Source: Mikania micrantha
Lineage: Eukaryota; Streptophyta; Magnoliopsida; Asterales; Asteraceae
NCBI GenBank assembly: GCA_009363875.1
Contig: CM018686.1
Coordinates: forward strand, 6,634,001-6,698,000
Direction: 5' to 3'
DNA: 64,000 nucleotides
A program made the position numbers and the translations under genes. Shown one piece after another: positions 1 through 11,502 of this stretch; the stretch's first letter is position 1; every line of letters starts with the position of its first letter. The notes beneath the pieces were generated by a model that was given only the letters and a program-made list of their open reading frames with translations, was not told the origin of the DNA and made no database searches.

Positions 1-38
1 ACCCAACTCCACTTTTTTCGTCTGGGTAAGGAGCTTTT

Positions 39-1525
39 ATGGCTGAGGAAACCAATTACTTTCACTTGTGCCAGGAAGACTTAGATGGCATTCCTGCAGA
101 TGACCTTGAGGAGATGGACATCAACTACCAGATGGCCATGATCTCCTATAGAGCAAAGAAGTTCTACCAAAGAACTGGCAGGCAATTCAAAAAGCACAAT
201 ATGAAGACTTGGTTTGGGCTTGATAAATCAAAGCTCAAATGCTTCAACTGCCAAACAGTGCAAACATTGCAGAGCAAGACTTTGCAGATTGGAGCTTCCA
301 AGCTGAGGATGCTTCCATCTCCAACAGTGCATTGATGACAAATGATTCAACTTCTTCATTCAAGGTAACTGATGATATGTGCACACCTGAATGTTTAGAG
401 AAGTTAAATATTTACAAAAGAATCAATTCTCAACTCTGTAATGAGCTTGAGTCTTTACAAGTTATCAAGGAAAATTTTTTTTGAATGTGAAAGAAATTAC
501 AAAGAAAATATTGAAGAAACGGAAAAGACCATTTCTAGCTTAAAACATGAAGACACCAACAAACAGTGTCAAATTAACAATCTTTTAGAAAGACTAACCA
601 CTGCCAAGACTGAACTTGTATTGGCTGACTCTTATAGAGACAAATTTTTAAGCCAAGGTGAAAAGTATGAAAACATTTTCAAAATGAGCAGCACAACTGA
701 ACTGGTAACAAAAAAGGGGCTGGTTTGGGTTATAACAAAGTAGAGCCTCCATCTGCCTACACTCCCATGGTGGAGATTAGGTGTAAACCAGTAGTTGACC
801 TTGTGTATGATGATGTATTGGACATACACAAGGTGGCCCAAACTGATATCTCTCTGATCTAATCCCATGTAACTCAACATGCTCAGATGAGGATGATATC
901 CCAACAAACTTAGAAACAGAAAAACCAGCTTTGAAAATTAATAAAAGAACGAAGAAAACTAAGAAACATCAATCAGTTTTTTTCAAAGCTAAGAACATTC
1001 AAAATGGGGATACATCTTCAGATGAATATGTTACTTGTCCATCAGACAAGTCCAAAAGGGGTAGGTCAAAGGAGAGAAAGACAAGTTTTTCAGGAAAACA
1101 GATAAATCTTCCAGCCAACAAGTCTGTTGGAACATCCAAACCATCATCTCATGTGAATCAAAGCGCAACTTCCTTCAACAAAGATCAACATCAACAATTC
1201 CTAAACAATCAGACTGTATGTTTGATGTGTGGGGATAAAAATCACTTTGCTGCTGATTGCTTCTATAATCCAAGAAGCAGAATGTTCTCTGAGAAACAAG
1301 GAAGAGGAAGAAAGGAGAGTTGGAGCAAGTCATCTATTTCCTCAGAAGAACCAGGAAGAAACTCAAGAAAGAAAGTATCGGAAGAAAGTACTTCTGATAG
1401 TCGGAAGAAACAAGACAAGAAGGGTTTTGGAAAGAAAGTATCGGAAGCAAGCACTTCTGATAATCAGAATAAGAAGGCTTCCGAAAAGAATGTTTCGGAA
1501 GATCAGGAAAGAAAGGCTTCAGCAG
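39..1525 (+). pseudogene. copia gag, N-terminal and middle part, frameshifted, cut by gypsy insertion
   Basis: Gag is the structural protein that packages the element RNA. Fragments in three frames together resemble SIRE gag. Bases 39-335 carry a segment ending near KLKCFNC, where a first CCHC knuckle should be but is broken. Bases 239-484 carry an MCTPECL-containing stretch. Bases 441-743 form a charged, probably coiled-coil region. Bases 931-1525 contain an intact-looking CCHC knuckle (CLMCGDKNHFAADC, about 1219-1260) followed by a Lys/Ser/Glu-rich tail. One frame change falls on a T run near 475-481. The tail is cut at 1525 and resumes at 23037 with the same composition, which proves the interruption. 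It is certainly non-functional. Confidence 0.8.
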
Positions 1526-2109
1526 TGTGACAATTCGGCAATTCCGAATTAACACCGTTAATTCGAAACTAACCGAAACGATTCTGAATCAATCAAAAAT
1601 AAACTGCAGGGTTTAAATTGAGCAAAATTAGTCACAAAAGAATTAGATTGCATGGGTTATATTGTAATTGTGTTAAAATGCAAAATTTTGACTTTGGAAG
1701 TCAAAATTCGGCCAAAAATCTAATAGAAATTCGATTTTCGCATCAATCATCAGTTATTAATGATGTAAATCGGTTACAATCGTTACTTGAATGATTAGTA
1801 ATAGGTATTGTACGTTATGGATGCATTAAATCATCGAATTAAACAAGACAGTCACCTAAAAGTCGAAACCGTAGCATTCCATGATCAAATTCGTATGTCT
1901 CGATCATAATTCACAAAATTGGGCACTCAGAAACTCTCATCGGCACAAATAGAAGCTAGTGCACTCAACAATTCGATCCCAAGTGCTCCAGATTAAAGAA
2001 CCCGATCGTGGAGTAGCCGAACCCAAGCCACAAGTCGAATCACTTCAATTAGAGATCAAAACAAGTAAGTGATCACTCCTACAACACCTAAAAGGGCCGA
2101 CTAGGGTTA

Positions 2110-2710
2110 AACCTAAGCCAATTTTGACTGATAACATCGAATGCTTTGAATTCGAATGCTAGGGTTCTAAGTTTAAACGATTTGGGGGGTTTCTGTTAAA
2201 TCGAGTTTAAGAATGAAATCAATTGACACAGAGAGTTTCGAAATCATTAGTTTAAGGAAACCCATATGTTAAATTCATCAAACAAGTACGAATTCTGGGA
2301 TTTCGATTTCTAGGGTTCTTGAGTTAAAATGGTTTGGGGTTTTGATTCAAACGACTGTTAAAATCAAATTAAAGTTTACAGAAGGTTTCGGAATACTCTT
2401 TTTATAGAAATCCCTAAGTTAATTTCAGGAAACAACAACGATTTGAATGATTTCAAATCTAGGGTTCTTATGATTAAAACGAGTTTGGGGATTTGAGTGA
2501 GATGGGTTCAAGAATTAAATTGAATGAGACCTGTAGGTTCAGAAGGTCCCGATTAATGTTAATGCTATGCTAATTTCATCAAGGAACTACGAATTTAATG
2601 ATTTTGATTCTAGGGTTCTAATGAGAATAACGAATTGGGGTTTGGGATTGAGATTGAGTTCAAAAACGGAATTGGTTGTTACAGAAGGACACGAAATCAT
2701 TGTTAAACGA
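2110..2710 (+). repeat. four degenerate ~150-bp tandem repeats inside E1 LTR
   Basis: The decamer CTAGGGTTCT occurs at 2159, 2310, 2459 and 2610, spacings of 151, 149 and 151. Around each copy the same pattern recurs: a pre-motif of the ACGAATTnnnTGATTT type before it, then an A-rich stretch, then TTGGGG. The units are diverged, so the period is old relative to the LTR pair. The same array is present in the 3' LTR and partly in the copy after 18491. Confidence 0.75.
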
Positions 2711-3007
2711 ATAACCTAAGATTTTTACAGTTCAATTTTAATTAATTATACCCAAACGAATGTGACATCTTGTTATCTATGTTCGAGTTTATGTGGGTCA
2801 CGAATTGGGCCATGGTTTTGAGTTCTGATCAAATTGAATGAATGGATGAACTTGTTTGAAAACCAGGAACAAAACCCCTATGATATGGGGATCGAATTCG
2901 GTCGAATCGTGGGGCAATTGGGTTTCATCTAGTTCGGTTTGGGGTTAACATAGGGGAACTCGATCAAGAAAGGTTAAAACAATTAATTAGGAGTTTCTAT
3001 TGCAAAT

Positions 3008-3078
3008 GGTTAGTGGGCTGACTGGTAGAGTGTGTGTGCTTAGAGGCAGAGGTCGCGGGTTCGAACCCGGCCTCTGCT
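3008..3078 (+). other. tRNA-like module with Pol III A-box/B-box resemblance in E1 5' LTR
   Basis: A segment of about 71 bases has a tRNA-like layout: a D-arm-like GACTGGTAGAG, then GGTTCGAACCC, which matches the B-box/T-arm consensus. The T-arm lies inside a longer hairpin formed by GCAGAGG and CCTCTGC, and a short T run follows. This copy has lost one G in the A-box region compared with 10671. The acceptor stem does not pair, so it is not a working tRNA gene. It may be a captured tRNA relic or an internal Pol III-like promoter. Confidence 0.5.
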
Positions 3079-3226
3079 GGTTTTTGAATTTTAAAACTAA
3101 TTTTGTTTTTATCATAACTCCTTCATTATAACTCCGTGTCGACTGGTTCAAGTTGCGTTGGAACCGTAACGAGATCCCGAATCGAATAACATAATAAAAT
3201 TCACATTTTAACCCGAAAAAGTAACC

Positions 3227-3339
3227 GCGTATGATTACGCTTAAAACGATTATATGATTTTATTAAACGACTTTAAAAGTCACGCGTATTCATATACGCA
3301 CGTTTCTAACACTCTAACATACGTGTGTTGACACGTATG
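3227..3339 (+). other. hairpin-word cluster in E1 5' LTR
   Basis: Short inverted repeats crowd here: GCGTA-TGAT-TACGC at 3227-3240, a GCGTAT/ATACGC pair near 3284-3300, and CATACGTGT-GTTG-ACACGTATG at 3318-3339 (9-base arms). They lie in the 3' half of the LTR. The function is unknown; similar words occur in other elements of the window. Confidence 0.5.
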
Positions 3340-4249
3340 TGATTACACACATTAAACGATATCACGAATAACACAATGTATTGTTATAACACAGATTCTT
3401 CGTAGAAGATTCGTTTACGCGATTTCACGTGTGTTGATCATTCTGTTCACTATCAAAGGTGCGTACACGGCCCCTTTTCTTATTTTGTTGTTTTGGGGGA
3501 GAAAACATGTGCAAACAAAGCTTTTAGATACATATCACTTGCATGAGTTAGCTGTTTACATTAAGTGCGAACATAGCATTACAAGTCCTTACATTTCGAA
3601 CCGTTTAGTTTGCCGTAGTGCAAAGCGTGGTAGTTGGAAATAGATCTATTAGGTTTGACAAACCTCACTTGGTATATGGGATCTACGCAAGTGTTTGACT
3701 AGCCAATTCACATTACTATTGTTTGTGCTAGACAATAGTGGAAAGGCAACCAACATTCAAACAGTCAGCTTCGGTGTCGACCGCTTATGTAAATAGTACA
3801 AATGACTAGCTATCATGACTATGCATGTGTGATTATGTTATCTGCAAACATTTACATTTCAAACTGTTATTCAAACATTTGTAATCAAACAAACCTGTGT
3901 ATGCACCAACCTTTGTGTTGACTTGATTTACATGTTTTCTCAGGACGCTAAGGTACACAAGCACGCAAGCATGGACTAGGAGATTGAGTCGCATGCATAT
4001 TTTATATTTCTGTTATTTGGATTTGAACATTTAGGACTTTACTTTGTAATTTACAGTTTTCAAACTGTTAAGTTTGTTATGCTTTAAGAACGCTTCCGCA
4101 ACGTCAGAACTTTGATTTTACATTTTTAGACTAAAGTATGTTTTGAAAATCATATAGAGGTCTTCGTTATGTCTAATGATCTGAGATCCTGGTTTGTCAC
4201 GTCCCAAACGGTATGATTCCGTTAGTTGAAATTTGGGGGTGTGACAAAT

Positions 4250-4260
4250 TGGTATCAGAG
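4250..4260 (+). promoter_or_regulatory. E1 primer binding site (tRNA-Met type)
   Basis: TGGTATCAGAG follows the LTR end by three bases. This is the standard plant retrotransposon primer site complementary to the 3' end of initiator tRNA-Met, used to prime minus-strand DNA. Confidence 0.85.
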
Positions 4261-4381
4261 ACATTGGTTATAGCGAACTATGTTTGCATTAGTAGACTTA
4301 GACTATAACTGTTAGACATTAGACATTTGTTTACACATATGACTTTTTCCTAGTATTTACATAAGGTCTTATGTAACAGAT

Positions 4382-5011
4382 ATGGTAGCACTGTCATCAC
4401 CGCACGTGATCGTATCTGATGATGAGGAGCCGATAGCTCCAGCATTTCAGGATCATGAGGAGGATCCGCAGGAGGATCCCGTAGAGGACTCGGATGAGGA
4501 TCCGGAGGAAGACCCGGAGAAGGACCCAGAGGAGGATCCAGAAGAGGATCCTAAGGAGGATCCACAGGAGGATCCTGATGATGACCCACAGGAGGAGCCA
4601 CAGAGAGACCCAGAGAAAGCACCTGAGGAGGATCCCACCGAGGAGTCTTCATATTGTATGCCACCTAGGTTTCGTGCCTGTAAGAGGCCACGATTTGAGT
4701 CGGATGATGTTGCCCGATTGACATGGGAGTCAAAGTGGGCTAATGATCGGATCGAGCACATGGCACAGGAGCTCCGGGATGTAAACGCCGGATACGCAGA
4801 GCTTCGCAGTGTAGTTCAGGGGATGGAGTCTCACATGGTACATCTGACTACACGAGTGCAAGAGGAAGAACATCGAGCCGACATTGCTGAGGGGAGGTTG
4901 ATTGCACTGGAAGAGCAGTTTGTATCTGAAGTAGAAGAGGAGGAGGAGGAGGAGGAGATACCAGCACAGGATGTTGATTCTGATGCTGATTCTACTATTG
5001 AGGATGCATGA
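4382..5011 (+). CDS. E1 leader ORF: acidic Glu/Asp-Pro repeat protein, unknown function
   Basis: A 209-codon frame sits between the primer site and gag. Residues about 20-80 are a run of imperfect EEDP/EDPQ repeats (GAGGATCC-type nucleotide repeats). Residues about 100-180 are predicted helical and could form a coiled coil, and the C-terminus has another Glu run near 185-195. I recognise no catalytic motif. The position is that of the extra leader frames some plant gypsy elements carry; a role as nucleic-acid mimic or chaperone partner would be speculation. E2 keeps only a short trace of the start (a GAGCGGATAGCTC-like stretch near 14374) and no such ORF. The frame is open throughout, which is notable beside the damaged gag-pol. 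Confidence 0.6.
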   Translation: MVALSSPHVIVSDDEEPIAPAFQDHEEDPQEDPVEDSDEDPEEDPEKDPEEDPEEDPKEDPQEDPDDDPQEEPQRDPEKAPEEDPTEESSYCMPPRFRACKRPRFESDDVARLTWESKWANDRIEHMAQELRDVNAGYAELRSVVQGMESHMVHLTTRVQEEEHRADIAEGRLIALEEQFVSEVEEEEEEEEIPAQDVDSDADSTIEDA

Positions 5012-5254
5012 TTTTTCCTTTATTTTGTTTAAACTTATTAGGGGCGGGTTGTGTCCCTACATTAGATGTTTGAAAACCTATGTTTTGATTTTGAAAGTAT
5101 TGTAATCAAATCAAATTATTATCTATTGAAAAACTATTACTTGTTGCCAACAGTTGTGTTAATTCATACAGTTACATGTTTGTTTGTTGTATTGTTTACA
5201 CATTTCACCTTGGACTTTGATAAAACTCTAACATTTATTCTAATTAGGAAGATA

Positions 5255-8200
5255 ATGGCCGGTGAAAACGTCAATATGACAGTTGCAGAACTCAATGAAC
5301 TGATTAACAACAGGATCGCGGAGGCAATCGCGAATTACACCCAGACACACACGATAGGGCCTCAGGGTCCAACAGGGGGATTGGTGAATCCACCGGTGTG
5401 CACGTTCAAGATGTTCTTGGACTGCAAACCTCATAATTTCAAAGGATCGAAGGGTTCCATTGGACTCCTTCGATGGATTGAGAAAGCAGAATCAGTATTT
5501 GAGATGTGCAATTGTCCTGATGAAAACAAGGTCAAGTATGCTACGGGTACTTTGGAAGGTCCAGCATCGACTTGGTGGAACTCGATTGTTCAAACTCTGG
5601 GAATGGGAGAAGCTAATGAATTAACTTGGAATGGGTTCAAAACATTACTGCAGGAGGAGTACTGTCCTCGTAGTGAAATGCAGAAGCTGGAAGAGGAGTA
5701 TTGGCATCTCAAGATGGAAGGGTCTAACATCGAGGAATACACTACTCGATCTCATGAACAATCCAGACTCCTACCTCACATGGCTACTCCAGCAAGTAAG
5801 TGGATAGAGAGGTACATAGGCGGGTTGGTACCTCAGATCCTGGGATTGGTTACTTCTGCAAATCCCACCACTATTCAACAAGTTGTTCGGTTGGCGCATC
5901 AACTGACCGATCAGGCAGTGTTACAGGGAACTCTGCCTAAACGAACATCAACTACTAAGGTGGGATATCATAAGAGGAAGTGGGAAGGTAGCAACTCTAA
6001 GAATTTCAGCCAACAGTCGCTTCAGCAGAACCGCAGGCAGGATTCGAACAAGACCTATCATAATTCGAACAGTGGTCAGCAGTCATCATCAGGGGGGTAT
6101 ATTGGTAAACACCAAAAGTGCAACAAGTGTGGATTCCATCATGTTGGAAATCAGTGTGATAAGTTTAAGTGTCAACGGTGCGGTAAAGGAGGGCATGCAG
6201 CTAAGGATTGCCGCGGAGAACTGCAAAACAATTCCAACAATCAGAACAATAACCAGAACAACACTCAGAAGGGGTGCTTTGAGTGTGGTAAGCCGGGGCA
6301 CTTCAAAAAGGATTGTCCACAACTCAAGAAAGGCGGGACTAATGATGCAAATGGCAACGGCAACGACAACGGCAATGGCACCAATAACAACAACAATAAC
6401 AAAAACAATGGTGCTAGGGGTAGGGCGTTTGTGATTGGAGGACGACAGGAACGGGAGGATCCCAACATTGTTACGGGTACGTTCCTCTTGAATAATCACT
6501 ATGCCTCTATGCTATTTGATACTGGTGCAGACCGGATTTTTGTATCTAGTTCACTTTCTAAGTTGCTAAATGTTAGTCCCACTGCCTTAGAAAACCCATA
6601 CTCCGTAGAACTAGCTGATGGCAAGTTAATTGTAGTTGAACAAATCCTTAAAGGATGTATCCTTGATTTGATGGGTCAAACACTGGAAATTGACCTTATG
6701 CCTATTACTTTAGGCAGTTTTGATGTAGTCATTGGCATGGACTGGTTGTCCAAACACCAGGCTGAAATAGTATGCCATGAAAAGATCGTTCGTATACCTC
6801 TTTCACACGGAGAGACACTGTATGTACAAGGTGAGAAGAGCAGTACGCCACTGCGTCTCATATCTTGTATGAAGGCACATAAATGTCTGCGTAAAGGTCA
6901 TACAGCAGTTATAGCACTTATAACTGAGAAGCCGGTAGATGAGAAGAAGATTGAAGACATTCCAGTAGTCTGTGAATTTCCAGAAGTATTTCCAGAAGAC
7001 TTACCAGGATTACCACCTATCAGAAAAGTGGAATTCCGAATCGACCTTACACCAGACGCAGCACCGATAGCTAGGGCGCCTTATCGACTTGCACCTTCTG
7101 AAATGCAAGAGTTGTCTACACAACTGCAAGAGTTGTTGGATAAGGGTTTTATACGACCTAGTTTTTCACCGTGTGGAGCTCCAGTCTTATTTGTTAAGAA
7201 GAAGGACGGGACTTTCCGTATGTGTATCGATTACCGGGAACTTAACAAAGTTACCATCAAAAACCGGTATCCGTTACCTAGAATTGACGATCTGTTCGAT
7301 CAGTTGCAAGGTTCGAGTTATTACTCGAAGATTGATCTCAGATCGGGTTATCATCAACTCAGAGTTCAAGAAGAAGACATTCCAAAGACAGCATTCAGAA
7401 TGCGCTATGGCCATTATGAGTTCTTGGTCATGCCATTTGGGTTGACAAACGCTCCAGCTGTATTCATGGATCTCATGAATCGTGTTTGTAAACCTTATCT
7501 TGATAAGTTTGTCATTGTTTTCATTGATGACATTCTCATCTATTCTCAGATTGAGGAGGAGCACGCTGAACATCTCCGATTGCTACTAGAATTATTGAAA
7601 CAAGAACAACTGTACGCTAAGTTCTCGAAATGTGACTTCTGGATGCGAGAAGTTCAATTCTTGGGTCATATAGTCAATGAAAAGGGCATACATGTTGATC
7701 CAGCGAAAATTGAAGCGATTAAGAATTGGGAAGCTCCAAAGACCCCTACCGAGGTACGACAATTCCTTGGTTTGGCGGGTTATTATCGACGATTCATTGA
7801 GGGTTTCTCAAAGATCACTCAACCACTTACAGCTCTTACGCACAAAGGAACAAAGTATAATTGGACGGATAAACAGGAAGCTGCATTCCAGCTATTGAAA
7901 CAGAAACTCTGCAGTGCACCGATTCTGTCCTTACCGGAAGGGACGGAAGACTTTGTGGTGTACTGTGATGCATCTGCACAGGGTTTGGGATGTGTGTTGA
8001 TGCAACGCGATAAAGTGATTTCTTACGCTTCAAGGCAACTACGACCACACAAAAAGAATTACACTACTCATGACTTGGAGTTAGGAGCAGTGGTATTTGC
8101 CTTGAAGAATTGGGGGCACTATTTATATGGAACCAAGTGTACCATTTACATTGATCATAAGAGTTTGCAACATATCTTTGATCAGAAGGAGCTTAATATG

Positions 8201-8680
8201 AGACAACGACGGTGGGTCGAGTTGTTGAATGACTACGAATGCGCGATCAAGTACCATCCAGGAAAAGCTAATGTGGTAGCTGATGCTTTAAGCAGAAAAG
8301 ACACATCAACAAGACGGGATTGTGCCACGGGAAAAGCTAATGTGGTAGCTGATGCGTATCAACTCAAATTACCGGATGAACTCAGTGGAGTTCATGATGT
8401 CTTTCATGTTTCAAACTTGAAGAAATGTCTTTCTGATGAGACATTGATTGTGCCACTGGAGGAAATACAAGTGGACGAACAGTTACGATTCATTGAAGAA
8501 CCAGCTAAAATCATGGACCGAGAGGTCAAACAGCTCAAACAAAGCAAAATCCCGATAGTCAAAGTTCGTTGGAATTCAAGACGTGGACCTGAATTCACAT
8601 GGGAAAGGGAAGATCAAATTATGAAGAAGTATCCTCATCTGTTAAAAACAACAACTACAAACACTGTGAAGACACGTTAA
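5255..8680 (+). pseudogene. E1 gag-pol, open but lacking integrase (internal deletion)
   Basis: I chose the start at 5255 (MAGEN) because it matches the E2 gag start; the frame is open from 5066 but that leader has no gag similarity. Order: gag with the CTFKMFLDCKP motif; three Cys knuckles (CNKCGFHHVGNQC, CQRCGKGGHAAKDC, CFECGKPGHFKKDC) near 6118-6316; aspartic protease DTG near 6520; RT with FIDD near 7520-7531; RNase H to about 8290. Then integrase is absent: RNase H runs through a short filler into a C-terminal region with VFHVSNLKKC and WEREDQIMKKYPHLL, which resembles the post-integrase/chromodomain end. About the whole zinc-binding and DDE core is gone while the frame stays open. It could make gag, protease and RT but could not integrate by itself. 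Confidence 0.85.
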
Positions 8681-9186
8681 ATTTCGGGACGAAATTTCCT
8701 TCAACAAGGGGATGACGTGATGCTTCACACATCAACATTTCAGATTTCAAACTGTAAGCACAAACACTTTATTCAATTGGTTTTATTACAAACATTTGTG
8801 CTACATTACATTTTATGTGCTATATTTCATATGTTACATGTTATGTTAGTACATACAGGATTAGTTTCAAACATTTGCTATGTGCGAGGATACATAGTAC
8901 AAACAGTTGTAAACACTCACCAGGTGCAAAGTTACATAGCACACTATGATCAAACACAAACAGTCACAGTTAGGTGAACTAACTAGTGTACACGCAAACA
9001 ATTGCATAGAACGATCACACTTAAGTGTGATGTTACAAACCTCGAATTTTGTGTGTGTATACACACAAGCACACAGAATGATCAGACAGCATGCTAACAC
9101 GTACAATTTGAACTCGCAAGTAGTTTCCTAACTACTTCTATCATTTAACAATTTTCGGGACGAAAATTCCTTCAACAAGGGGATGA
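8681..9186 (+). promoter_or_regulatory. E1 3' untranslated region with duplicated polypurine-tract module
   Basis: The true polypurine tract is AACAAGGGGATGA just before the 3' LTR at 9187; it primes plus-strand DNA. It is preceded by the hairpin ATTTTCGGGACGAAAAT. The same hairpin-plus-tract module also occurs about 470 bp upstream at 8681-8715, directly after the gag-pol stop. The 430 bp between are AT-rich with many short CACACA/TGTG words and no credible gene. Confidence 0.7.
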
Positions 9187-11502
9187 TGTGACAATTCGGC
9201 AATTCCGAATTAACACCGTTAATTCGAAACTAACCGAAACGATTCTGAATCAATCAAAAATAAACTGCAAGGGTTTAAATTGAACAAAATTAGTCACAAA
9301 AGAATTAGATTGCATGGGTTATATTGTAATTGTGTTAAAATGCAAAATTTTGACTTTGGAAGTCAAAATTCGGCCAAAAATCTAATAGAAATTCGATTTT
9401 CGCATCAATCATCAGTTATTAATGATGTAAATCGGTTAAAATCGTTACTTGAATGATTAGTAATAGGTATTGTACGTTATGGATGCATTAAATCATCGAA
9501 TTAAACAAGATAGTCACCTAAAAGTCGAAACCGTAGCATTCCATGATCAAATTCGTATGTCTCGATCATAATTCACAAAATTGGGCACTCAGAAACTCTC
9601 ATCGGCACAATTAGAAGCTAGTGCACTCAACAATTCGATCCCAAGTGCTCCAGATTAAAGAACCCGATCGTGGAGTAGCCGAACCCAAGCCACAAGTCGA
9701 ATCACTTCAATTAGAGATCAAAACAAGTAAGTGATCACTCCTACAACTCCTAAAAGGGCCGACTAGGGTTAAACCTAAGCCAATTTTGACTGATAACATC
9801 GAATGCTTTGAATTCGAATGCTAGGGTTCTAAGTTTAAACGATTTGGGGGGTTTCTGTTAAATCGAGTTTAAGAATGAAATCAATTGACACAGAGAGTTT
9901 CGAAATCATTAGTTTAAGGAAACCCATATGTTAAATTCATCAAACAAGTACGAATTCTGGGATTTCGATTTCTAGGGTTCTTGAGTTAAAATGGTTTGGG
10001 GGTTTTGATTCAAACGACTGTTAAAATCAAATTAAAGTTTACAGAAGGTTTCGGAATACTCTTTTTATAGAAATCCCTAAGTTAATTTCAGGAAACAACA
10101 ACGATTTGAATGATTTCAAATCTAGGGTTCTTATGATTAAAACGAGTTTGGGGATTTGAGTGAGATGGGTTCAAGAATTAAATTGAATGAGACCTGTAGG
10201 TTCAGAAGGTCCCGATTAATGTTAATGCTATGCTAATTTCATCAAGGAACTACGAATTTAATGATTTTGATTCTAGGGTTCTAATGAGAATAACGAATTG
10301 GGGTTTGGGATTGAGATTGAGTTCAAAAACGGAATTGGTTGTTACAGAAGGACACGAAATCATTGTTAAACGAATAACCTAAGATTTTTACAGTTCAATT
10401 TTAATTAATTATACCCAAACGAATGTGACATCTTGTTATCTATGTTCGAGTTTATGTGGGTCACGAATTGGGCCATGGTTTTGAGTTCTGATCAAATTGA
10501 ATGAATGGATGAACTTGTTTGAAAACCAGGAACAAAACCCCTATGATATGGGGATTGAATTCGGTCGAATCGTGGGGCAATTGGGTTTCATCTAGTTCGG
10601 TTTGGGGTTAACATAGGGGAACTCGATCAAGAAAGGTTAAAACAATTAATTAGGAGTTTCTATTGCAAATGGTTAGTGGGCTGGACTGGTAGAGTGTGTG
10701 TGCTTAGAGGCAGAGGTCGCGGGTTCGAACCCGGCCTCTGCTAGTTTTTGAATTTTAAAACTAATTTTGTTTTTATCATAACTCCTTCATTATAACTCCG
10801 TTTCGACTGGTTCAAGTTGCGTTGGAACCGTAATGAGATCCCGAATCGAATAAGATAATAAAATTCACATTTTAACCCAAAAAAGTAATCGCGTATGACT
10901 ACGCTTATTTAAATAAAATCATAAACGATTATATGATTTGATTAAACGACTTTAAAAGTCACGCGTATTCATATATGCACGTTTCTAACACTCTAACATA
11001 CGTGTGTTGACACGTATGTGATTACACACATTAAACGATATCACGAATAACACAATGTATTGTTATAACACAGATTCTTCGTAGAAGATTCGTTTACGCG
11101 ATTTCACGTGTGTTGATCATTCTGTTCACTATCAAAGGTGCGTACACGGCCCCTTTTCTTATTTTGTTGTTTTGGGGGAGAAAACATGTGCAAACAAAGC
11201 TTTTAGATACATATCACTTGCATGAGTTAGCTGTTTACATTAATTGCGAACATAGCATTACAAGTCCTTACATTTCGAACCGTTTAGTTTGCCGTAGTGC
11301 AAAGCGTGGTAGTTGGAAATAGATCTATTAGGTTTGACAAACCTCACTTGGTAGATGGGATCTACGCAAGTGTTTGACTAGCCAATTCACATTACTATTG
11401 TTTGTGCTAGACAATAGTGGAAAGGCAACCAACATTCAAACAGTCAGCTTCGGTGTCGACCGCTTATGTAAATAGTACAAATGACTAGCTATCATGACTA
11501 TG
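9187..11502 (+). repeat. E1 3' LTR, first part (interrupted by E2)
   Basis: Sequence matches 1526 onward with scattered substitutions and an 18-base insertion near 10910 relative to the 5' LTR. It breaks at CTATG (11498-11502), the target duplication of E2, and continues at 22609. Confidence 0.88.
10671..10742 (+). other. tRNA-like module, E1 3' LTR copy
   Basis: Same module as at 3008, here with GGACTGGTAGAG intact in the A-box position and GGTTCGAACCC in the B-box position, followed by a T run. Confidence 0.5.

Larger units (their letters stand above)
1526..4246 (+). repeat. E1 5' LTR (2721 bp)
   Basis: It starts TGTGACAATT, ends GGGTGTGACA, and is immediately followed by a tRNA-Met type primer site. 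The same sequence recurs from 9187 (interrupted) as the 3' LTR. It contains a block of four ~150-bp repeats, a tRNA-like module and a run of hairpin words, listed separately. The 70-codon open frame at 3431-3643 recurs in all copies, but it only reflects LTR conservation and has no recognisable domain. Confidence 0.88.

Noticed and set aside
2159..2619. Interstitial telomere repeats from CTAGGGTT
   Set aside because: The heptamer is not tandem; copies are 150 bp apart.
3008..3078. Real tRNA gene
   Set aside because: The acceptor stem does not pair and the anticodon arm is poor; it recurs at the same place in every LTR copy.
3431..3643. Conserved 70-residue protein present three times (3431, 11110, 19518)
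   Set aside because: It is LTR sequence copied with the element; no domain and no sign of coding constraint.
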